From: Desulfarculales bacterium UBA702
Lineage (GTDB): Bacteria; Desulfobacterota; Syntrophobacteria; Syntrophobacterales; Syntrophobacteraceae
Length of the DNA: 8,212 bases
Direction of reading: 5' to 3'
Assembly (NCBI GenBank): GCA_002298165.1
Contig: DBMI01000026.1
Span: forward strand, 1 to 8,212
Shown here: piece after piece, positions 1 through 4,483 of the stretch
Numbering within the stretch: position 1 is the first letter of the stretch
Layout of the letters: every line of letters begins with the position of its first letter
Translations under genes and position numbers: made by a program
The notes under the pieces: model-generated
What the model saw: the letters and a program-made list of their open reading frames with translations, nothing else
Told to the model about the DNA's origin: nothing
Database searches by the model: none

Positions 1-17
1 ATCAAACTCTTCAGTTA
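1..17 (-). rRNA. rrs: 16S rRNA, first ~17 nt (cut by left window edge)
   Basis: On the minus strand the last bases read TAACTGAAGAGTTTGAT, which matches the highly conserved 5' end of bacterial 16S rRNA (the primer-27F region, GAGTTTGAT). By alignment with E. coli the mature 5' end falls near position 17. The rest of the gene lies beyond the left edge. The tandem promoters and boxA-like element just upstream on the same strand support a true rRNA operon start. The exact mature end is inferred. Confidence 0.93.
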
Positions 18-32
18 AATCCTCTTAACCTT

Positions 33-52
33 GTGTACTAGGCCCAGCACAC
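33..52 (-). other. Leader hairpin just upstream of 16S rRNA
   Basis: An imperfect inverted repeat of 20 bases, with arms GTGTGCTG and TAGTACAC on the minus strand (two G-U pairs) and a 4-nt GCCT-like loop, sits about 16 nt before the mature 16S end. Pre-16S leaders usually contain small stems beside the long processing stalk cut by RNase III. The long-range partner downstream of 16S is outside the window, so a role in processing is inferred. Confidence 0.45.
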
Positions 53-64
53 TTATCTTTTCCG

Positions 65-85
65 CTATTTAGTTTTCAATGAACA
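65..85 (-). promoter_or_regulatory. boxA-like rRNA antitermination element
   Basis: The minus strand reads TGTTCATTGAAAACTAAATA, very close to the rRNA leader element known from many bacteria (B. subtilis form TGTTCTTTGAAAACT). BoxA RNA is bound by NusB-NusE (S10) and helps RNA polymerase resist Rho and pause sites while transcribing rRNA. It lies between promoter P2 and 16S, where leader boxA elements are expected. The function is inferred from sequence and position. Confidence 0.75.
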
Positions 86-112
86 TGCCCCCCGTTTTTC
101 CGAGGAACTTTT

Positions 113-142
113 AGTTTACCGAAACCCACTCGGCTCTGTCAA
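113..142 (-). promoter_or_regulatory. rRNA operon promoter P2
   Basis: On the minus strand, -35 TTGACA (142-137) and -10 TAAACT (118-113) are separated by 18 bp. The -35 box is a perfect sigma-70 consensus. Directly upstream lies an A-tract (AAGAAAAAAAGC) resembling an UP element, typical of strong rRNA promoters. The start is predicted near 106, about 90 nt before mature 16S and upstream of the boxA-like element. Confidence 0.82.
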
Positions 143-180
143 GCTTTTTTTCTTGCACCCTTTTTCAGGGCAACCTAATG

Positions 181-208
181 AGTATAGCAAACTCACTTTT
201 TAAGTCAA
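181..208 (-). promoter_or_regulatory. rRNA operon promoter P1
   Basis: On the minus strand, -35 TTGACT (208-203) and -10 TATACT (186-181) are separated by 16 bp. It lies about 66 bp upstream of P2, giving the tandem promoter layout common for rRNA operons. The predicted transcript starts near 174-176. It almost at once contains a small stem (173-153: TTGC with GCAA around a CC/GG core), ahead of the A-tract used by P2. Confidence 0.78.
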
Positions 209-213
209 CACAT

Positions 214-237
214 AATCGCACTCAGATGCGATTTTTT
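214..237 (+). terminator. Plus-strand intrinsic terminator-like hairpin
   Basis: A perfect 7-bp stem (AATCGCA, 214-220, with TGCGATT, 227-233) has a 6-nt loop and runs into six T residues at 232-237 on the plus strand. It therefore has the form of a Rho-independent terminator for plus-strand (antisense) transcription. On the minus strand the same hairpin has no U-run, so it is not a normal terminator for tyrS, though it could protect an mRNA 3' end. It lies directly upstream of the P1 -35 box. Confidence 0.5.
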
Positions 238-345
238 CCGCCCCTCCGGGAAGCTCCAAAAAGAGCCTTGATTAACTCCATTCGCTACCCCGCGGGAAGT
301 CGCGTTTGTATCCCACCCGGCCGACTTAGTCAACCGCAAAATCCA

Positions 346-1620
346 TTATTCCACGCGAATTCTGTGCACCTTCTTTTTGCCGGCCTTGAGCATTATGCTG
401 CCATCTCGCAAGTGGTTCGAACCAATACGGAAATCAATATCGGCAATTCTCTCTTCGTTTACGTAGGCCCCGCCCTGCTGGATCAAACGCCTGGCAGCGC
501 CCCTGGATTCGCAGAGTTTCATTTCGGCGAATAGCTCAAAGGCCGGAATTCCGGCATCGAGGCGCCCCGTTTGGACAAGTGTCGTCGGGACAGCTTCGGC
601 TTTGCGCCCCCCTTGCCTCGGAATGGTGCTGGAAGGAAGCAAATCAGGGGGTAATGTCCTCCCGCCGAAAACGCTCTCAGCAGCTTCCATTGCCTCCAGG
701 GCCGCCTCTCTTCCATGGGCGAGCCGGGTCACCTCGAAGGAGAGAATGGTTTTGCAGAGGTTAAGGTCCTGGCCTTCCAGATTTGCTACCATCTCAATTT
801 CCGAAACCGGCAGAAACGTGTAGAGCTTCAGGAACCGCACCACATCACGGTCGTCGGTATTTATCCAGAACTGATAGAATTCGAACGGGCTGGTCTTCTC
901 GGCGCTCAACCACACGGCTCCGGCCGCCGTTTTGCCCATCTTCGCCCCAGATGCCGTGGTAAGGAGCGGGAAGGTGATGGCGTATGCGCCCTTTTGGAGT
1001 TTTCGCCTGATAAGATCGATTCCGGCAACGATATTGCCCCACTGGTCATCCCCACCCATTTGGAGGTAACAATCATGTTTTCCGGCAAGGTAGAGGAAAT
1101 CGTATGCCTGAAGGAGCATATAGTTGAATTCGATGAAATTGAGTCCGGTTTCGAGGCGGGCTTTGTAGGATTCAGCGGCTAGCATTCTATTGACGCTGAA
1201 GTGGCGCCCGATATCGCGCAAAAACTCGATGTAGCGAAGCCCGACGAGCCAGTCAGCATTATTTACCATCATGGCCCCACCCTCGCCAAAATCGAGAAAC
1301 CGGGAGAGCTGGCTTTTTAGTGCCGCCACATTGATTTCGATCTGATCGAGTGTGAGGAGCTTTCGCATCTCGGTTTTACCGCTGGGGTCTCCCACCAGAC
1401 CCGTTCCGCCGCCAACAAGGACTATGGGGCGGTGACCATTGCGCTGCATGTTGGCAAGCGCCATTATGGGCACGAGGCTGCCAACGTGGAGACTGTCGGC
1501 AGTGGGATCGAAGCCGATATAACAGGAGGCGGAGTTCAACAGGTAGCCCCTGAGTTCTTCGGCATCGGTTGACTGCGCGATGAACCCCCGTTCGGCAAGG
1601 ATATCGTAAACGTTTTTCAC
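346..1620 (-). CDS. tyrS: Tyrosyl-tRNA synthetase (TyrRS, class Ic)
   Basis: This cytoplasmic enzyme joins tyrosine to tRNA-Tyr using ATP. With the GTG start at 1620 it has 424 residues, normal for bacterial TyrRS, and begins MKNVYDILAERGFIAQSTD like its homologues. Visible motifs are the HIGH-type signature HVGS (about 45-48) in PTADSLHVGS, the tyrosine-site segment GGDDQWGN (about 189-196), the KMSKS-type loop KMGKT (about 227-231), and a C-terminal S4 RNA-binding domain (about 364-424, SRGAARRLIQQGGAYVNEE). An in-frame ATG at 1683 would overlap rny by 32 bp and add 21 residues that do not look like TyrRS. The GTG has GGGAGGG 12 nt upstream and is preferred. It follows rny by 31 bp, so co-transcription is likely. 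The start codon lies inside an 18-bp palindrome. Confidence 0.96.
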   Translation of the reverse strand: MKNVYDILAERGFIAQSTDAEELRGYLLNSASCYIGFDPTADSLHVGSLVPIMALANMQRNGHRPIVLVGGGTGLVGDPSGKTEMRKLLTLDQIEINVAALKSQLSRFLDFGEGGAMMVNNADWLVGLRYIEFLRDIGRHFSVNRMLAAESYKARLETGLNFIEFNYMLLQAYDFLYLAGKHDCYLQMGGDDQWGNIVAGIDLIRRKLQKGAYAITFPLLTTASGAKMGKTAAGAVWLSAEKTSPFEFYQFWINTDDRDVVRFLKLYTFLPVSEIEMVANLEGQDLNLCKTILSFEVTRLAHGREAALEAMEAAESVFGGRTLPPDLLPSSTIPRQGGRKAEAVPTTLVQTGRLDAGIPAFELFAEMKLCESRGAARRLIQQGGAYVNEERIADIDFRIGSNHLRDGSIMLKAGKKKVHRIRVE

Positions 1621-1630
1621 CGGTGAAAAA
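1613..1630. repeat. 18-bp perfect palindrome over the tyrS start codon
   Basis: TTTTTCACCGGTGAAAAA is identical to its own reverse complement. It includes the chosen GTG start of tyrS (1620-1618) and lies 22 bp downstream of the rny stop codon. In RNA it could fold into a 7-bp stem with a CCGG loop that holds the start codon. In DNA it has the form of a site for a symmetric dimer. Both roles are inference. Confidence 0.6.
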
Positions 1631-1651
1631 GGCCCTCCCAGAATTCGAAAC

Positions 1652-3214
1652 TTATTTCGCGTACTCGACTGCCCTGGTCTCACGGATAACCGTGACCTTT
1701 ATCTGGCCGGGATAGGTGAGTTCGCCCTCGATCTTCTTGGCAATGTCGCGGCTTAGCAGGACAACATCGGCATCATTTACCACGCCGCTTTCGACGACAA
1801 TTCGAAGTTCACGGCCAGCCTGAATGGCGTAGGCCTTGTTTATACCGGTAAAAGAGCTTGCGATCCGCTCAAGGTCTTCAAGCCTGCGCACGTACGTTTC
1901 AAGCAACTCCTTGCGGGCGCCCGGCCTTGCCCCGGAGAGGGCGTCGGCTGCCTGAACCAGGACGGCCATGACATCTTCCGCCGGAATATCTTCGTGGTGG
2001 GCGGCAATTGCGTGCACAATGGCAGGGGATTCACCGTATCTTCTGGCAAGGTCTGCACCGATTGCCGCATGGGGGCCTTCCATCTCGTGGTCGATTGCCT
2101 TGCCGATATCGTGCAGGAGACCGGCGCGTTTGGCCTGTTTTTCATTGAGACCAAGCTCGGCGGCCATGATTCCGCACAGAAAAGAGACCTCTCTTGAGTG
2201 CTGGAGCACGTTTTGCGCGTAGCTTGTCCGGAACTTAAGCTTTCCGATAAATTTGATGATTTCGGCGTGAATACCGTGGACGCCAACATCGAATGCGGCC
2301 TGCTCCCCTGATTCGCGGATCGAGTTTTCGATCTCGGCATTTACCTTTTCGACAACTTCTTCGATCCTTGCGGGATGGATTCTGCCATCCGAGATAAGTC
2401 TTTCCAGAGACAATCTGGCAACCTCGCGCCGCACGGGGTTGAAGCCCGAGAGTATCACCGCTTCGGGCGTGTCATCGATTATAAGATCAACCCCGGTCGA
2501 GGCTTCGATGGCCCTGATATTGCGACCCTCGCGGCCGATTATCCGGCCCTTCATCTCCTCGTTTGGCAGGTTTACAACCGAGACGGTCTTCTCGGCGACA
2601 TAGTCGCCCGAGTACCTCTGGACTGCGAGAGAGATAATGTCCTTTGCCTTTCGATCAGCGGTTTCGCGGGCTTCTGTCTCGATCTTTTTGATGATAACGG
2701 CGGCATCGTGGCGCGCTTCGTTCTCAATCGACTGGATCAGCATCTCTTTTGCTTCCTGGACAGACATGCCGGAGATGCCCTCAAGCTTTCGCTTTTCTTC
2801 TTCGATGATACCCGTCAGTTCCTTCTCGCGGTTGACGATCTCATTTTCCTGCTGAGATATTTGCTTTTCACGCTTGGCGAGAGCAACTTCCCTCTTCTCG
2901 TTCGATTCGGCTTTGCGATCAAGGTTTTCTTCTTTTTGGAGTATTCGTTTCTCCAGGTTCTGGAACTCTTTTCGGCTCTCCCTGGTCTCCCGTTCGAATT
3001 CTGCCTTCATTTGAAAGAGGGTGTCCTTAGCTTGAAGGATCGCCTCTTTCTTTATCGTCTCAGCCTCTTTTTTGGCCTCGACAATTATGTTTTTTGCTTC
3101 AGCCCCGAGTTCCTGGTTTTTCTTTTCCAACCAGAGATAGCGCCCGTAAAAACCGAGTCCGGCACCGCCCGCAAGTCCCACTAGGAGTATAAATAGTTCC
3201 AATATATAGCTCAT
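1652..3214 (-). CDS. rny: Ribonuclease Y
   Basis: RNase Y is a membrane-anchored endoribonuclease that begins mRNA decay and processes some RNAs. From the ATG at 3214 it has 520 residues, the usual family length. Domains in order are an N-terminal membrane helix (about 4-26, ILELFILLVGLAGGAGLGF), a long charged coiled coil rich in Glu, Lys and Arg (about 30-190), a KH RNA-binding domain with GRIIGREGRNIR (about 223-234), and an HD metal-dependent phosphohydrolase domain with LLHDIGKAID (His368, Asp369) and HAIAAHHED. The start is set by the membrane helix and by AGGAA 10 nt upstream. An in-frame ATG at 3364 would add 50 unrelated residues ahead of the helix, so it is rejected. It is followed closely by tyrS and preceded by the 6S RNA gene, so read-through from the 6S promoter could contribute to its expression. 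Confidence 0.97.
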   Translation of the reverse strand: MSYILELFILLVGLAGGAGLGFYGRYLWLEKKNQELGAEAKNIIVEAKKEAETIKKEAILQAKDTLFQMKAEFERETRESRKEFQNLEKRILQKEENLDRKAESNEKREVALAKREKQISQQENEIVNREKELTGIIEEEKRKLEGISGMSVQEAKEMLIQSIENEARHDAAVIIKKIETEARETADRKAKDIISLAVQRYSGDYVAEKTVSVVNLPNEEMKGRIIGREGRNIRAIEASTGVDLIIDDTPEAVILSGFNPVRREVARLSLERLISDGRIHPARIEEVVEKVNAEIENSIRESGEQAAFDVGVHGIHAEIIKFIGKLKFRTSYAQNVLQHSREVSFLCGIMAAELGLNEKQAKRAGLLHDIGKAIDHEMEGPHAAIGADLARRYGESPAIVHAIAAHHEDIPAEDVMAVLVQAADALSGARPGARKELLETYVRRLEDLERIASSFTGINKAYAIQAGRELRIVVESGVVNDADVVLLSRDIAKKIEGELTYPGQIKVTVIRETRAVEYAK

Positions 3215-3385
3215 TTTTAAAAGATTCCTTTCGAGCTTAAACACTTGCGATCCCATTACGAGGAAGTGCGGGGCCTCATAAGATAAGGGGCATTGCAAGT
3301 AAATTCGGGAAATTACCGGATTTTCACCGGTTGGCGCGGAAGAGCCCGGGAAGGTAAAACTCATGGAAGGACTGGTACGGCCCGT
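3215..3385 (-). other. Leader between 6S RNA and rny
   Basis: About 170 bp separate the 6S terminator region from the rny start. I see no gene here. It contains a 5-bp hairpin (ACCGG with CCGGT, 3331-3315, loop TGAAAAT on the minus strand) without a T-run, and the rny ribosome binding site AGGAA near 3225-3229. No convincing promoter with both boxes was found, so rny is probably transcribed at least partly from upstream. I could not match the leader to a known riboswitch. Confidence 0.4.
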
Positions 3386-3419
3386 AAAAAAGAGGCATAC
3401 GGCACCCCGCAGGTGCCGT
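3386..3419 (-). terminator. Probable 3' terminator of 6S RNA
   Basis: On the minus strand, ACGGCACC (3419-3412) pairs with GGTGCCGT (3406-3399) around a 5-nt loop, an 8-bp GC-rich stem. A run of six T residues follows at 3391-3386. Seven bases (ATGCCTC) lie between stem and T-run, which is longer than in a tight intrinsic terminator, so termination may be partial and allow read-through into rny. The stem overlaps the 3' strand of the 6S closing helix. Confidence 0.5.
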
Positions 3420-3590
3420 GTTGGCAGGTGGTTTTGAACCGTACGGTTCAGGTGGGCGCCCTATAGTTCCTTCAGGCTTTCAGCTTTAATGCTGACTTGC
3501 ACACCGGAAAAAGGCAGAGCTCCCGTTTTTTAAGTGTTGGCTCAGAAACATTCTACCAATCACGAACACCGCAGGGGGAACCACTAAAAA
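3395..3590 (-). ncRNA. ssrS: 6S RNA
   Basis: 6S RNA mimics an open promoter and binds the sigma-70 holoenzyme, lowering transcription when cells slow down, and it templates short product RNAs. On the minus strand the sequence follows the canonical order of the family. A 5' closing strand CCCCCTGCGGTGTT (near 3578-3565) pairs with AACAC-GGCA...GGGG (near 3422-3405). The 5' bubble element TTCTGAGCC follows, then GAGCTC, an internal AAAGCCTGAAGG segment, and the diagnostic 3' bubble GCCCACCTGAACC...GGTTCA with the 16-bp hairpin TGAACCGTACGGTTCA (3450-3435), then CCACCTGCC. E. coli has the matching CACCTTGAACC and GGTTCAAGG and CTGAGCC. The mature length of about 190 nt is normal. The exact ends are estimates. 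6S RNA beside rny fits Deltaproteobacteria as I know them. Confidence 0.87.
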
Positions 3591-3614
3591 GCTCATTATC
3601 CAGATTTATTCTTT

Positions 3615-3661
3615 CGGTTCGCACCAGTGTTAATAATTATAGCACGAGAAAGCGCGAACCG
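3615..3661. repeat. 8-bp inverted repeat centred on the 6S -10 box
   Basis: CGGTTCGC (3615-3622) and GCGAACCG (3654-3661) form a perfect 8-bp inverted repeat with 31 bp between the arms. Its centre (3638) falls inside the TATAAT of the 6S promoter (3641-3636). The upstream arm lies outside the predicted transcript, so a purely RNA role is unlikely. A paired operator is a possible reading, but no regulator can be named. Confidence 0.55.
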
Positions 3662-3667
3662 TGACAA
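3636..3667 (-). promoter_or_regulatory. 6S RNA promoter, extended -10
   Basis: The minus strand has a perfect -10 TATAAT (3641-3636) preceded by TGC, the extended -10 motif. A TTGTCA (3667-3662) lies 20 bp upstream, a spacing too long for a good -35, so the promoter probably relies on the extended -10. The start would be near 3628-3630, about 40 nt before the mature 5' end judged from the closing stem. This predicts a longer precursor that is trimmed, as is known for the distal E. coli ssrS promoter. Confidence 0.75.
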
Positions 3668-3692
3668 AAGTGAGTATTTCTTCCGAATAATC

Positions 3693-3717
3693 CGGCAATA
3701 ATGACCGGTCTTTGCCG
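3693..3717. repeat. Nested palindrome upstream of the 6S promoter
   Basis: Outer arms CGGCAA (3693-3698) and TTGCCG (3712-3717) enclose a perfect inner 8-bp palindrome GACCGGTC (3703-3710). It lies about 50-80 bp upstream of the 6S -10 box. No T-run follows on either strand, so it is not a terminator. Position and symmetry suggest a protein-binding site, which is inference. Confidence 0.45.
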
Positions 3718-3889
3718 ATTTCTACCTCTTATGAACTCCATTTCCACAAACAGCCGGGACGAAAATTCCCTCCAAAGTGTACCTTCACGCTCCGACCACG
3801 TATCGGCCGCATCGCACATCCTGCGGCAAATTCCGCGCCCATCTCTGCCCAAACGGACCGAATATTATGCAAAAAAACAATCCAGCCGC

Positions 3890-3919
3890 ATTTTAGCCAA
3901 AGCACATGGGAATAGTCAA
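3890..3919 (-). promoter_or_regulatory. Candidate sigma-70 promoter in the atpC-6S gap
   Basis: On the minus strand, -35 TTGACT (3919-3914) and -10 TAAAAT (3895-3890) are separated by 18 bp. Each box is one mismatch from consensus. The predicted start near 3883 lies downstream of the atp terminator and about 250 bp upstream of the 6S start, with no clear gene in between. It could give a longer 6S precursor or an unknown small RNA. Confidence 0.45.
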
Positions 3920-4004
3920 GGCGATTGTAGCTCCGAGGGATTGCACCACTTCGGTTTGAAACTGCCAGTCTAGGTTTCCGGGTTACATCGAGGTGAAAGC
4001 AACG

Positions 4005-4037
4005 AAAAAGCCCCCCGATTTGATAACCGGAGGGCTT
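4005..4037 (-). terminator. Intrinsic terminator of the atp operon
   Basis: On the minus strand, AAGCCCTCCG (4037-4028) pairs with CGGGGGGCTT (4017-4008) in a 10-bp stem with one mismatch and a 10-nt loop. The T-run (4009-4005) begins within the base of the stem. It lies 21 bp after the atpC stop codon and should end the ATP synthase transcript, separating it from the 6S-rny-tyrS unit. Confidence 0.88.
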
Positions 4038-4058
4038 AATGATCAATTCACAAGGAAT

Positions 4059-4463
4059 CTATAGCTTCTCAGCAACCTTGAGTCGTGCAATTGCCCTTTG
4101 CAGGGCAGCCTGCGCGGTGGCAAATTCGAGGGCATCCCTGGCTTCGGCCAGACGCCTCTCGGCCCTTTCACGAGCAGCTTTTGCCCGGACAACATCGATC
4201 TCGGCCGCATCTTCGGCTGCAGTGGCGAGGACGGTTACACGATCCGGCAGCACTTCGGCATATCCCCCCATTATTGCAACGTGCCGAGCGGATTGGCCGA
4301 CTCGAAACCGGAGTTCACCAACCTTGAGCTTGCAAAGGAAAGGGATATGGCCGGGAAGAACGCCGAATTCCCCCTCCTCGCCAGGCGCGACCACGATATC
4401 CACGGTCTCGCTGAGAACTCTCTTTTCAGGTGTTACAATATCGAGCAAAATTTTTTCCGCCAT
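4059..4463 (-). CDS. atpC: F1 ATP synthase epsilon subunit
   Basis: Epsilon is part of the central rotor stalk of the F1Fo ATP synthase at the inner face of the cytoplasmic membrane, and it can inhibit ATP hydrolysis. The 134-residue product has the N-terminal beta-sandwich domain (about 1-84) with the family motif GEFGVLPGH (31-39). After it comes a C-terminal helical hairpin (about 88-134) rich in Ala, Arg and Glu. In this family that hairpin can extend into F1 to block rotation. Length matches the family (about 130-140). The ATG at 4463 has a weak GGTGAG a few bases upstream and lies 20 bp after the atpD stop. It is the last gene of the operon, followed at once by a terminator. Confidence 0.96.
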   Translation of the reverse strand: MAEKILLDIVTPEKRVLSETVDIVVAPGEEGEFGVLPGHIPFLCKLKVGELRFRVGQSARHVAIMGGYAEVLPDRVTVLATAAEDAAEIDVVRAKAARERAERRLAEARDALEFATAQAALQRAIARLKVAEKL

Positions 4464-4483
4464 AAGCTCACCATCTTTCCCTG

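Larger units (their letters stand above)
3668..4004. other. Intergenic stretch without a convincing gene
   Basis: These 337 bp lie between the atp terminator and the 6S promoter. Open frames exist on both strands (up to about 105 codons), but they overlap each other, lack good ribosome binding sites and resemble no family I know. One minus-strand frame runs into the 6S -10 box. In related bacteria zapA is often found upstream of 6S RNA, but I see no ZapA-like sequence here. The stretch holds a candidate promoter (3890-3919) and a nested palindrome (3693-3717). Confidence 0.5.

Noticed and set aside
178..534. Plus-strand open frame of 118 codons
   Set aside because: It crosses the rRNA promoter P1 region, the plus-strand terminator hairpin and the antisense of the tyrS S4 domain. 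It has no family resemblance.
1621..1683. ATG start of tyrS at 1683, overlapping rny
   Set aside because: The added 21 residues do not match TyrRS, whose conserved start is the MKNVYDIL segment reached by the GTG at 1620.
2375..3184. Plus-strand open frame of 269 codons
   Set aside because: It lies wholly antisense to rny, whose coiled-coil, KH and HD motifs are clear. The composition (runs of Phe and Leu opposite Lys/Glu codons) is that of a mirror frame.
3260..3315. Possible rny promoter (TTTACT or TTGCAA with TATGAG/TATCTT)
   Set aside because: No pair of boxes has both acceptable sequence and 16-18 bp spacing.
3215..3364. N-terminal extension of RNase Y from an ATG at 3364
   Set aside because: It would place 50 unrelated residues before the membrane anchor. 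The ATG at 3214 has a ribosome binding site and gives the usual 520-residue length.
3637..3852. Minus-strand open frame of 71 codons in the atpC-6S gap
   Set aside because: It needs a TTG start, has no good ribosome binding site, ends inside the 6S -10 box and resembles no known family. It overlaps another frame of similar quality (3729-3842 from an ATG).
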